From: JAJCYL01 sp965206015 | GTDB taxonomy: Bacteria > Bacteroidota > Bacteroidia > Cytophagales > Cyclobacteriaceae | Assembly: GCA_965206015.1 (NCBI GenBank) | Contig: CBDBIW010000016.1 | Location: 186,001-250,000 of the forward strand | DNA length: 64,000 nt | Direction of reading: 5' to 3' | Shown: in pieces, positions 35,856 through 44,892 of the stretch | Layout of the letters: each line of letters opens with the position of its first letter | How positions within the stretch are numbered: the stretch's first letter is position 1 | Notes under the pieces: generated by a model | Database searches by the model: none | What the model was told of the DNA's origin: nothing | The model's input: the letters and a program-made list of their open reading frames with translations, nothing else | Made by a program: the position numbers and the translations under genes

Positions 35856-36998
35856 TTGGAAGCATCAAACGGAATAGCAAAATTTGAGACAGCAGTACTC
35901 ATCGGGTTGAAGTTGGGAAGCCAACCCCAGTCCCAAGTGGATGAGTATTTGGATGAGTTAAATTTTCTTGCCAGAACGCTTGGAATCCGGGTTGCTAAAA
36001 GGTTCACACAAGGACTTCAATTGCCAGATAACCGGTATTTTATTGGAAGCGGTAAACTGAATGAAATCAAAGAATATGCAGCATCACATGAAGTTGATAC
36101 CTTCATTTTTGATGATGACCTTTCACCGTCCCAGCTGAGGAACATCGAGAAAGAATTAAAGGGTAAAATTTATGATCGCAGCCTCCTAATTCTTGATATT
36201 TTCCTCAAAAGAGCCCAAACGGCTCAGGCTAAGGTACAAGTTGAGCTAGCCAGGTATGAATATCTTTTACCCAGATTAACCAGGATGTGGACCCACCTGG
36301 AACGCCAAAGAGGAGGAACTGGAACCCGGGGAGGCGCAGGAGAAAAGGAAATAGAAACTGACAAACGGATAATTAGAAATCAAATTACATTGCTCAGGCA
36401 GCACCTGGTAAAAATTGAAAAGCAATCACTGACTCAACGTAAAAATCGGAACTCCGTAGTCAGAGTCTCAATTGTTGGTTATACGAATGCAGGCAAGTCT
36501 ACCCTCATGAATTTATTGACCAAAGAAAAATTATTGGCTGAAAATAAATTGTTTGCAACAGTGGATTCTACTGTCAGGAAAGTAGTTATACACGATATTT
36601 CATTTTTACTATCTGATACCGTCGGATTTATTAGAAAATTACCACACAGCCTAATCGAATCCTTTAAGTCGACATTAGATGAAGTACGCGAAGCAGATGT
36701 GCTGCTGCATGTCGTTGACCTATCTCACCCAGCGTACGAAGAACACATAAAAACAGTGGAAGATACTTTAGTGGAAATTGCGAGTACTGGAAAACCAACC
36801 ATTATAGTTTTTAACAAAACCGACCTTGCAACTGACGAAGAAATGGCAAATCGGAGCGGCTCCAGGAACAAAACTTCAGTTTTTATATCCGCCAAGAATA
36901 AAGAAAATATTGAAAATCTGAGAAAATTGATCTATCAGCAGGTGAGTAAAAAACACATGGCTATATTTCCCAATTATTTGAAAAAGGCAATGTACTAG
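35856..36998 (+). CDS. hflX: Ribosome-associated GTPase HflX
   Basis: 380 residues. N-terminal HflX domain (FIGSGKLNEIKEYA, LSPSQLRNIEKEL, RAQTAQAKVQVELARYEYLL), linker RQRGGTGTRGGAGEKEIETD, and a GTPase domain with G1 GYTNAGKSTL, G3 DTVGFIRKLP and G4 NKTD. It splits stalled ribosomes. Start is TTG, the only start-like codon before the conserved region; no in-frame ATG precedes it. 22 bp before a tRNA gene. Confidence 0.95.
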   Translation: MEASNGIAKFETAVLIGLKLGSQPQSQVDEYLDELNFLARTLGIRVAKRFTQGLQLPDNRYFIGSGKLNEIKEYAASHEVDTFIFDDDLSPSQLRNIEKELKGKIYDRSLLILDIFLKRAQTAQAKVQVELARYEYLLPRLTRMWTHLERQRGGTGTRGGAGEKEIETDKRIIRNQITLLRQHLVKIEKQSLTQRKNRNSVVRVSIVGYTNAGKSTLMNLLTKEKLLAENKLFATVDSTVRKVVIHDISFLLSDTVGFIRKLPHSLIESFKSTLDEVREADVLLHVVDLSHPAYEEHIKTVEDTLVEIASTGKPTIIVFNKTDLATDEEMANRSGSRNKTSVFISAKNKENIENLRKLIYQQVSKKHMAIFPNYLKKAMY

Positions 36999-37020
36999 GT
37001 AATTTTGTGCGCTAATTTCC

Positions 37021-37095
37021 GGCCTCGTAGTTCAATGGATAGAATAGGAGTTTCCTAAACTCTAGATGCAGGTTCGATTCCTGTCGAGGCTACCA
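37021..37095 (+). tRNA. tRNA-Arg (anticodon CCU)
   Basis: Full cloverleaf: acceptor GGCCTCG pairs with CGAGGCT; anticodon arm GGAGT-TTCCTAA-ACTCT gives anticodon CCT; T arm GCAGG-TTCGATT-CCTGT; discriminator A and encoded CCA. Followed by an intrinsic terminator. The region downstream is filled with transposon debris, as often at tRNA integration sites. Confidence 0.95.
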
Positions 37096-37105
37096 CCTAA
37101 TTTCT

Positions 37106-37141
37106 AAAATGCCATAAAAGACGCTCTCTTGGGGCATTTTT
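37106..37141 (+). terminator. Intrinsic terminator after tRNA-Arg
   Basis: Arms AAAATGCC (37106-37113) and GGCATTTT (37133-37140) with a 19-base loop and a T-run. Ends the hflX/tRNA transcript. Confidence 0.7.
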
Positions 37142-37445
37142 GTATGGTCCAAATGATAGTGTCAAGTCAGAGGTCGAGCAAACCCAAAATCGTCGAAAGA
37201 TGGCTGGAAGGGATGATGAAAGGACTTGAGTGCCATCCCGAATCATTCATTGAGAAGTTCATGGCATTCTTTAAATCACTGTCAATATTTTTGGCTTGGT
37301 TAATGACCATAGTGAAGATTTAAACAAGCAGTGGGGATATTATTTAAGTTCGATGTCTCTTACTATCTCCCAAGCTTCCTCAATAGCATTATCAAGTGCC
37401 TCTTTTCGGAACTCACTTGGGTTCAGGACTTTCATAAATTTGATT
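37142..37445. other. Gap of ~300 bp with no supported gene
   Basis: Only short frames. A 31-codon minus-strand frame (MKVLNPSEFRKEALDNAIEE...) is present but is not recognised and may be chance or a remnant. Lies between tRNA-Arg and the ISL3 copy. Confidence 0.5.
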
Positions 37446-38712
37446 GGTTCTACCCGGAATATAGTGGAACGATTAATTTTGTTTGAAAAAAGATGAAGTT
37501 GGAAGATCACTATAAAATCCTATTGCAATTAGGTTCAAATTGGGAAGTAGAAACAATTGAATTCGATCCTAGTCAGGAGTCAGTATTGGTAAAATTATCC
37601 TGCCCATCAAAAGACTATTAAGATGGAGTTAGTGGAGCAACCTATTCGATTTATGACCATCGCGAGTCCCGTCAATGGCGTCATTTAGATACCTTACAAT
37701 ACAGCACATTCATCGAGGCGAAGGTCCCTCGAATTAAAGGGCTCCTCAGGTAAAGTCCGTACCATAGCAATACCATGGGCAGATGTCTCACAAAGACACA
37801 GCTATTTGCCGGAAAAAATAACAGACACATTGAAGGCCACCAGGAATCAAACAAGAACTTTTCCATTACTACAAATTAGTTTTCATTTGGTAAATCGTAT
37901 CATTCATCTGGCAGTTAAACGAGGACTCACCCGTCGTACTCCTACAGAGTATGCATCACTGAGTATAGACGAAAAATCGTTCAGGAAAGGGCATTGTTAT
38001 GTTACTGTATTGAGTGATCCTGAAATGGGAACAGTAATCAATGTAGGAGAAGGCCGCACCAGGAAAGCCACAAAAAACCTCATCAATGACTCCCCTGGTC
38101 CATCACAACGATCAAAAGTAAAAACTGTGTCAATGGATATGAGCAGGGCTTACCTTCATGCAGTGAAGGAAGAATTACCCGACAGTAAGATAGGTTTTGA
38201 TAAGTTTCATTGGGTCAGGTACCTCAATGAGGCGGCAGATAAAGTAAGAAGAAGAGAAGCCACAGAACAGGAAGAGTTAAAAAACACCAGATACATTTGG
38301 CTGAAGGATCATATGAACCTGACAGAAAAACAACGACTCAAATTTGAAGCCATTGACCTGACCAGTTACAAAACATCCAGCGCATGGAGAATCAAGGAAA
38401 ATTTTCGTGACATCCATTTCAAACAGTCATCTCAGGAAGCTTTTATCTTATTCTATGCATACCTAAGAAACGCTCAAAGATGTGGTATTGGTCAAATCAT
38501 TAAAGTCGCTAATATGTTTAAGGCTCATATGCAAGGAATTATTAACGCAATGATATTTGCTAAAAGTAACGCAATGGCTGAGCGTCTCAATGGTAAACTC
38601 CAAGAAATCAAGCTCTCGGCAAGAGGCTGTCGAACCTTTGAAAAGTTCAAAAGTGCTATCCTGTTTTTTCATGGCAATTTATCCCTTTACCCACAAGAAA
38701 CTCTGTAGAACC
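37446..38712 (+). mobile_element. ISL3-family insertion sequence, ~1.27 kb, degenerate
   Basis: Bounded by short inverted repeats GGTTCTAC (37446-37453) and GTAGAACC (38705-38712), fitting ISL3-type ends. Contains one transposase gene with several lesions. No 8-bp target duplication is visible at the flanks. Confidence 0.75.
37493..38708 (+). pseudogene. ISL3-family transposase, nonsense and frameshift
   Basis: From ATG 37493 (MKLEDHYKILLQLGSNWEV) the frame meets TAA at 37619-37621 after SKDY and continues in frame as DGVSGATYSIYDHRESRQWR until a shift near 37740; the remaining frame starts SGKVRTIAIPWADVSQRHSY and runs to 38708. The main part carries the DDE_Tnp_ISL3 domain: SIDEKSFRKGHCYVTVLSD (first Asp), TVSMDMSRAYLHAV, and the C-terminal MAERLNGKLQEIKLSARGCR. 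Inactive in this copy. Confidence 0.9.
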
Positions 38713-39142
38713 AGAAAAAGTGTACAAAATACTGATTATCAATAAATTAAGGTATGTACAATTTAATTCATTGAACAAGTTTATGCACAGCATCAAAAGT
38801 AATTCCGGCAAGATTCTTCAAACAGTCAAATCACTATTACGCTAAAACTTTTCAGGATTTAAAACCGGGATATTGACTGAAATTACAACCTTGACTGGCG
38901 TTCAGTGGACCAACAAATCTGATTGCAACAGATCAATCAATAACTTGAAAGTGGCTATTGTCCAATTGGTACAACGGGTTATTATAAGCTCAACTTATTT
39001 TTATCTGTGTGATGAGTTGCCGGTTTCTCTCCAACTTGACCAAATTTTATTTGCAATAAGTAGTAGGTCAAAACTAATTATGAATAAAAGCGTTTCAATG
39101 TTTATGAGATGAAATCTTACATTATCCATAGATCAAGTTAAC
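38713..39142. other. Gap of 430 bp between ISL3 and IS630 remnants
   Basis: Low-complexity AT-rich sequence with only short frames; none could be assigned to a family. Probably further decayed mobile DNA. Confidence 0.5.
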
Positions 39143-39600
39143 ATGTTGTCCCGCATCCATCAAGGAAGCAAAAAATTCCAAGTACGTTCACGGGCACAAT
39201 TTGTGATTTTATATTCTACAGGCTATCGGATGAGTGAGCTAAGTAAAATTTTCCAGGTACATTATAATACGGCCACCAACTGGTTAAATTCCTGGTTATC
39301 CAATGGTTTGACAGGGTTATATAATAAACCTGGCGGAGGACGTCCACCTATTTTAAATGACCAGGAAAAGGAAAGGGTAAAAAATCAGGTAAAGAAGCAC
39401 CCACAAAAGGCAAGCCTTGTGCTGGATTGGATAGATAAAGAATTGGGCAAAACTTTGTCAAAAGAAACCTTAAAAAGAGTGTTAAAATCAAGTATGAGTG
39501 GCTCGGTTTTGATGCCTATGCTTCTTGGGAAAATTTGGTCGATGGCGTAGAAAATATCATCAAAAATGTAGGAACTAAATTCACAATTGATTTTAGTTGA
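39143..39600 (+). pseudogene. IS630-family transposase with central deletion
   Basis: The N-terminal ~110 residues carry a helix-turn-helix of IS630 type (MSELSKIFQVHYNTATNWLN, GLTGLYNKPGGGRPP, SKETLKRVLKS). After LKRVLKS a frame change gives YEWLGFDAYASWENLVDGVE to TGA at 39598-39600, which resembles the C-terminal end of IS630 transposases. The whole DDE catalytic core between them is missing, so this is an internally deleted copy. Confidence 0.75.
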
Positions 39601-39776
39601 CTGCTTACTTCCTCAGTGCAAATTCAGAATAGTCGCTATTGGCCTATGACCTTGAGGCAACTTTGTTATCAACTACTTTAGTTTCAATGCCTTCCGTCCA
39701 TGAGTCAACTATTAAACTGATAGTGATAGGCAAGTAATTAAAATTATCGAATGATACATGTCCAGATAAGTCCATT

Positions 39777-42700
39777 CTACTTATCTAACAACATATATGT
39801 CTGGACACTGTCATTATTAATGAAAAACAAGACATACTTATCATCTCCTATTAACAGGCTAATATCTCTTACATCACCTTTAATTTTTAATCCGGAATAT
39901 GTCGGTTTCAAGGAAGTAAAACCCCCTTTCCCATCACCTAACAGAGTAACTCCGTAGTTAGCATCATATCTACCGGTACTTACCCTGGTAAGTGATTGGT
40001 TGCCGCCGGTAATTATATCAAGGTTTCCATCCCTATTGATGTCTAAAGATTGGATAGCATAAATAGGAGAAAATTGAGCTTGAACAGGCAATTCTTTCAC
40101 GGTAAAGTCACCTTTACTATCGTTCTGAAAATACGCTGACTGGAGCATCATAGCACGGAGCGTATCGGCATTTTCACTTTCTTCCTTTGTGAGAATCTCC
40201 TGAGCCGAAGACTTAGCAAAAGTTTCATAGTCTGGAAACCTTTTCTTCAAATGATTTATCTGACCCAGTAATTCATCGCGACTATAGGCGAATTCATTTT
40301 CCTCTTGAATGTAGTAGAATAAGAGGGGGTCAATTGACCCATTGCTGTCGAAATCCTTGTATACCATGGATACTGGTTGTTCAGGAGTCGGTTGATAAAG
40401 GTTATTCAGGCCAAAGTTGCCTAATACCAAATCAATATCTCCATCATTATCAAAGTCGTTGGCATGAATGGTATTCCACCAACCTTGCGTCTGACTTAAT
40501 GATTCAGACTCCAACAGGTCAAATCCTCTCCCCTCTTTGTTCAGGAATATCGACACTTTCATCCAATCACCTACGAGCACCAAATCCGAATATTCATCGC
40601 CGTCAATATTAATAAACGCTGCATCTGTTATCATCCCGGGGCTGGTTAGCTCTTTACTCAGAATAGTTGTTTTATCTTCAAAGGTTCCTTGGCCATCATT
40701 TATTAGAATGTAACTTCGGGGAGAGCTGGGGTATTCTCCTGGAATGAGCCTACCTCCTGCAAAAACATCCAAATCACTATCATCATCAATGTCAGAAACA
40801 GTAATTGAAGAGGTGCTGGTTGTCATTTCTGGCAAGCCCGATGATTTCGTGAAATTCCCTCGTCCATTGTTAATGTAGAGCCGGTCTTGCAGGTAAGGGG
40901 ATTGGGCTTCAAAATCAACTCCTCCACTTGTGACATATAAGTCGAGGTCTTTGTCACCATCTGCATCAAAAAAGATGGCATTAGTATCTTCATAGAGAGA
41001 ATCATTTTCAACGATCTTATCCTGCCACTCCGAAAACCCAACGGAAACCTTTTGAATATAGAGTTGACCAGCACTCCCTTTAGCTCCTCCAACATATATG
41101 TCATCCAATCCATCATTATTAATATCTCCTGTTGCTGCCTTAGGTCCTGAGTTCGATATTCCATATGGAAGTAACTTATCCGCCTTAAAATCAAAATAGT
41201 CATTTTCTTTATGAACATAGCTAATGCCTAGATTGTCTTTTTGTTCAGCAAAGGCACTATACGTCAGCAGGTCAGACTTGCTACCAGGTGAACTGGCTTC
41301 TTGCTGAGATAGTGTTAGTATCTGGTTGGCTGGGATTTTATAAAATTTTTGGAAAGATGAATCCGGCCAGGTAATTTTTATACTATCGGCTTGCGAAGAC
41401 TGTCCCAGACCAAAGAGCAATTCATAGTCGACTGAGGATTGGAAACCTCTCGCAGGGAAAAGCTCCTGCAGCATAGATTTATTATCTGCGTAAACAATGA
41501 TTTTTGTCCCGACTCCAAAGGTGTTCTTCCCTTTCCCTTTCAATCGAATTTTCAAGTAAGAATTTGACGTTATTGTTTCACTGTTATTCCTGTAAACATG
41601 CGCCGGTTCATTTACATTATTGGTGACAATATCTAAATCCCCGTCGTTGTCAAGATCGGCATACACTGCTCCATTGGAAATAGTTTTTTGGTCAAGTCCC
41701 CATTCCTCATTTCTTTTAGCAAATGTCAGATCACCATTATTCTTGAAAATACTATTCTCTTGATGTATGGAGGGCATTTTTTCTATAAATTCGTTAACCA
41801 CGAGGTTCGCCCCATTGTTTGATTTTATCTTTTCGCTCACTGCGTAATTCATAAAATCCATATCCAGGTAATTTCGCATGTAGCCGTTAGTAACAAATAA
41901 ATCCTTCCAGCCATCGTTGTCATAATCGGCTACTAATGGAGCCCAACTCCAATCTGTTGTAGAAATTCCAGCAAGTTGTCCGATCTCACTAAATGGGCCA
42001 TTACCATTGTTCAATTGAAGCATATTCCTCATGGTTTGGTGATGAAACCCGCTTCTGATCAATTGATTATACTTCTCGTAATTTTCCGGGCCCAAAGACA
42101 TTTTTTGTCGATAGTTACTTTCGGGCATCATATCGAGGGTAACTATGTCGGGTAAGAGATCATTGTTGATATCAGCACCGTCACAACCCATAGAAAACAG
42201 TGATACATGGCCAAAATATTCGGCCAAGGACTCCTTAAATAAGCCATTCTTTTGATTGATGTAAAAGTAGTCTTCTTCATTGTAATCATTAGCAACATAG
42301 ATATCTGGCCATCCATCCTGATTGACATCTGAAACCGTCACTCCTAATCCAAAACCCAAAATGTTGTTTTTTATGCCAGATTGGAGCGTAACATTATTGA
42401 ACACTATACTATCGTTTCTAAAAAGCTTGTCACCCCAGTCTATATTTACTCTATTCTTGTATTTAGAAAGTAGTCTGCTGAAACCAGCATACTCCTGAAC
42501 AGAATGATTTAATAAAAACATATCCAAATCTCCATCCCGATCATAGTCGAAAAATGAGGCCTGTGTAGAATATCCTGAATCGTCTAACCCAAATTCATAA
42601 CCGCGTTCTGTAAAGGTCAAATCGCCATTATTGATAAATAATTGATTTCTTCTTTTTTCTGGGTCGGTGGTGGCTGACCGGCAAACGTAGATATCTAAAA

Positions 42701-43067
42701 ACCCATCGGCATTTACATCTGCCATGGTAACGCCGGTATTCCAAACACCCGCGGCGAGTACCCCCGCATTTTCCGCTATTTCATCAAATTCAAAACTACC
42801 CTGGTTTAGATACAGTCTGCTTGCTACTAAATTCCCCGTAAAGTATAAATCCGGCAGTCCATCATTATTAATGTCTCCTACAGCAATACCGCCACCGTTA
42901 TAAAAATATCCATAATTCATTACGTTCAGTTCCTCTGTTTCCTTAAGGATATTCTTGAATTTTATGCCGGTATCTCCGGCAGAAATCTTCGAGAACATTT
43001 TGCTACGGTCATCAGTACATGAAAACAGGAAACCGATAACACAAAATAGAATTGTGTTTTTCATCAA
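39777..43067 (-). CDS. FG-GAP/VCBS repeat lipoprotein with ASPIC/UnbV domain (CRTAC1-like)
   Basis: 1096 residues with lipoprotein signal (ILFCVIGFLFSC). Many FG-GAP/VCBS blades with Ca-binding DxNxDGxxD motifs (VGDINNDGLPDLYF, DVNADGFLDIYV, DYDNDGWKDLFV, DLDNDGDLDIV), a central ASPIC/UnbV region (~510-585, ARGFQSSVDYELLFGLG) and a second propeller. Exported, Ca-stabilised; in Bacteroidota such proteins commonly sit beside SusCD pairs. On the same strand as susCD but separated by a terminator, so expression may be partly independent. Confidence 0.9.
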   Translation of the reverse strand: MMKNTILFCVIGFLFSCTDDRSKMFSKISAGDTGIKFKNILKETEELNVMNYGYFYNGGGIAVGDINNDGLPDLYFTGNLVASRLYLNQGSFEFDEIAENAGVLAAGVWNTGVTMADVNADGFLDIYVCRSATTDPEKRRNQLFINNGDLTFTERGYEFGLDDSGYSTQASFFDYDRDGDLDMFLLNHSVQEYAGFSRLLSKYKNRVNIDWGDKLFRNDSIVFNNVTLQSGIKNNILGFGLGVTVSDVNQDGWPDIYVANDYNEEDYFYINQKNGLFKESLAEYFGHVSLFSMGCDGADINNDLLPDIVTLDMMPESNYRQKMSLGPENYEKYNQLIRSGFHHQTMRNMLQLNNGNGPFSEIGQLAGISTTDWSWAPLVADYDNDGWKDLFVTNGYMRNYLDMDFMNYAVSEKIKSNNGANLVVNEFIEKMPSIHQENSIFKNNGDLTFAKRNEEWGLDQKTISNGAVYADLDNDGDLDIVTNNVNEPAHVYRNNSETITSNSYLKIRLKGKGKNTFGVGTKIIVYADNKSMLQELFPARGFQSSVDYELLFGLGQSSQADSIKITWPDSSFQKFYKIPANQILTLSQQEASSPGSKSDLLTYSAFAEQKDNLGISYVHKENDYFDFKADKLLPYGISNSGPKAATGDINNDGLDDIYVGGAKGSAGQLYIQKVSVGFSEWQDKIVENDSLYEDTNAIFFDADGDKDLDLYVTSGGVDFEAQSPYLQDRLYINNGRGNFTKSSGLPEMTTSTSSITVSDIDDDSDLDVFAGGRLIPGEYPSSPRSYILINDGQGTFEDKTTILSKELTSPGMITDAAFINIDGDEYSDLVLVGDWMKVSIFLNKEGRGFDLLESESLSQTQGWWNTIHANDFDNDGDIDLVLGNFGLNNLYQPTPEQPVSMVYKDFDSNGSIDPLLFYYIQEENEFAYSRDELLGQINHLKKRFPDYETFAKSSAQEILTKEESENADTLRAMMLQSAYFQNDSKGDFTVKELPVQAQFSPIYAIQSLDINRDGNLDIITGGNQSLTRVSTGRYDANYGVTLLGDGKGGFTSLKPTYSGLKIKGDVRDISLLIGDDKYVLFFINNDSVQTYMLLDK

Positions 43068-43103
43068 AAATTAGTGAAAGTTGAGCATAAAAAGTTAAGG
43101 GAT

Positions 43104-43136
43104 AAAAAAAGTACCGAATAATAATCCGGTACTTTT
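43104..43136 (-). terminator. Intrinsic terminator after susD
   Basis: Perfect 10-bp arms AAAAGTACCG (43107-43116) and CGGTACTTTT (43127-43136); on the minus strand the hairpin is followed by a U-run (A-run 43104-43110). Separates susCD from the FG-GAP gene. Confidence 0.85.
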
Positions 43137-43207
43137 AAACAAAAACACAAAACACAAAACGCAAACAAAATCATGAAACGATTTGTTACAAATTAATATG
43201 TTCTTTT

Positions 43208-44857
43208 CTACTTTTTATCCCACCATACTCTAGTACTGTTCAAGTCACCTCCCGATAACTCCGCGAAGCCCTGTGCAGCTTCTGTAGCGGCCCGGTTGTT
43301 AGAGAATTCGCCTGTTACAAACGTAACTCTTCTCATAATCTGATCCGCTGGCACATTTACGTTATCAGAATTCAATCTGGGGTACAATTCAGGGTATCCT
43401 GTCCTTCGTAGTTCTGCCCAAGCCTCCCAGCCGTCAGGATAAAGTGCTATCCATTTCTGGGTGATAATTTGCTTTAACTGATCTTCCTTTGCACCACCTG
43501 CATTGTAGGCTACCGGAACTGTAGACACAGCACCGGAATTGAACTCATCGGCAATGTCTGCTGGTGTACTAGTACTCGATATATAGGCCGCAATGTCTCC
43601 CTTTGATGCTGTTGTAATTTCTGTTAGAGAAAGTTCGATACCCTTCTCATAAAACTTCTGAGCAGTTCCGCCCATGTTCCAGCCTTCTAACGCTCCTTCT
43701 GCCAATAGGAAATAAACTTCAGAAGCACTCATCACTTTAATCCCCGGACCATTTCCACCTCCCGGTAAATATTTGCCAGCCATATCTGAAAACCCAGCAT
43801 TCTTCGCTGCATTCTTGTCAATTTTTAATAATCCATTTCTTAACCCCTGGTAATCATCAGATCCATCCCCGTCTTCATCTGGGTGGATATCTCCTTCTTC
43901 GGCATCAAAATCACCATCATTATTGGCATCAAATCCGGCTATAGTACTAAAGAACTCTTCAAGCCTCGGGTCATTATAACCTTTCAAATAACTTTCCATG
44001 TCAGCACTCATTCTAAACTCACCCCAGTTAGTAATGGTATTAAATGGGTTCTTGGAATTAGGTGTTGTCAGTATTGCCGCATTGTTGCTATTGTCCATCA
44101 TCACTCCATCAGCTACTGCCTTTTCTGCTTCTGTCCTGGCTAAAGCAGCATCTGCATACTTAACCCGCATAGCCAATCTCAACCTTAATGAATTAGCAAA
44201 GGCTAACCATTGGTCTGCATCACCACCATATATCTGGTCATTTGTTGAAAAAGCATTACCTCCTGCATTGGCTTTCAAAACTGCAACAGCTTCATCTAAC
44301 GTTGGGAAAAAACTTCTGTAGATTGATTCCTGTGTATCATAGCTAACATTACCGAACTGTCGTGCTCCACTCTCGTCTCCTTCACCACCTCCTCCAAATT
44401 CTGAAAAGATGACTGGACCCCAATAATCAGTAATGCGATGATAGGCCTGAACTTTCCATACCTTGGCAATTGCACCTTCTAAAGCCAAATTATTTTCAGC
44501 TGCAAAGTCCTCCACAAATTTTAATTGTGGAGCAGCTTCCCCATAAAATGAACTCCATGCCAAATCTATCCAGCGACCTACTTCTACGTGTCTGTCAGAG
44601 TCAAAATTAGGGGCCGTGGTGGAGAAATATTGCGCATAGAGGTCTGAAAATAAATTCTCGGAAATCTGAAATCTCCAGTGTAATCCATTCATGGTGGCAT
44701 ATTGCGTTTGGGCGAAAATTGCACCCAAAGAACTACCATCAATTTGATTGGCCAATACTGAATCTGTGCGTGTATTAAGCTCATCAAAATCATCCGTACA
44801 ACCGCTTATCATTACAGTCGTCACCAATAAAAAAGTAACTAATTTTAAATATTTCAT
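43208..44857 (-). CDS. susD: SusD/RagB-family nutrient-binding lipoprotein (SusD-like_2 type)
   Basis: 549 residues; lipoprotein signal (FLLVTTVMISGC) then CTDDFDELNTRTDS, the SusD-like_2 N-terminus, TPR-like helices (ALEGAIAKVWKVQAYHRITDYWGP), and the C-terminal QKWIALYPDGWEAWAELRRTGYPEL. Forms the lid on the SusC pore and captures ligand. An inserted acidic loop near 305-335 (DANNDGDFDAEEGDI, DEDGDGSDD) has EF-hand or dockerin-like Ca-binding spacing, unusual for SusD. 35 bp after susC, same operon. susD is used as a family name. Confidence 0.93.
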   Translation of the reverse strand: MKYLKLVTFLLVTTVMISGCTDDFDELNTRTDSVLANQIDGSSLGAIFAQTQYATMNGLHWRFQISENLFSDLYAQYFSTTAPNFDSDRHVEVGRWIDLAWSSFYGEAAPQLKFVEDFAAENNLALEGAIAKVWKVQAYHRITDYWGPVIFSEFGGGGEGDESGARQFGNVSYDTQESIYRSFFPTLDEAVAVLKANAGGNAFSTNDQIYGGDADQWLAFANSLRLRLAMRVKYADAALARTEAEKAVADGVMMDNSNNAAILTTPNSKNPFNTITNWGEFRMSADMESYLKGYNDPRLEEFFSTIAGFDANNDGDFDAEEGDIHPDEDGDGSDDYQGLRNGLLKIDKNAAKNAGFSDMAGKYLPGGGNGPGIKVMSASEVYFLLAEGALEGWNMGGTAQKFYEKGIELSLTEITTASKGDIAAYISSTSTPADIADEFNSGAVSTVPVAYNAGGAKEDQLKQIITQKWIALYPDGWEAWAELRRTGYPELYPRLNSDNVNVPADQIMRRVTFVTGEFSNNRAATEAAQGFAELSGGDLNSTRVWWDKK

Positions 44858-44892
44858 CTTCTTAAAATTTTAATCAACTATTAAAATAACTA

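Noticed and set aside
37142..37445. 31-codon minus-strand frame MKVLNPSEFRKEALDNAIEE...
   Set aside because: No ribosome-binding or family support; could be chance in a decayed region.
39777..43067. Repeated DGDxD segments as a possible CRISPR or DNA repeat array
   Set aside because: They are degenerate protein-level FG-GAP calcium motifs, not DNA repeats with spacers. No CRISPR array was found anywhere in the window.
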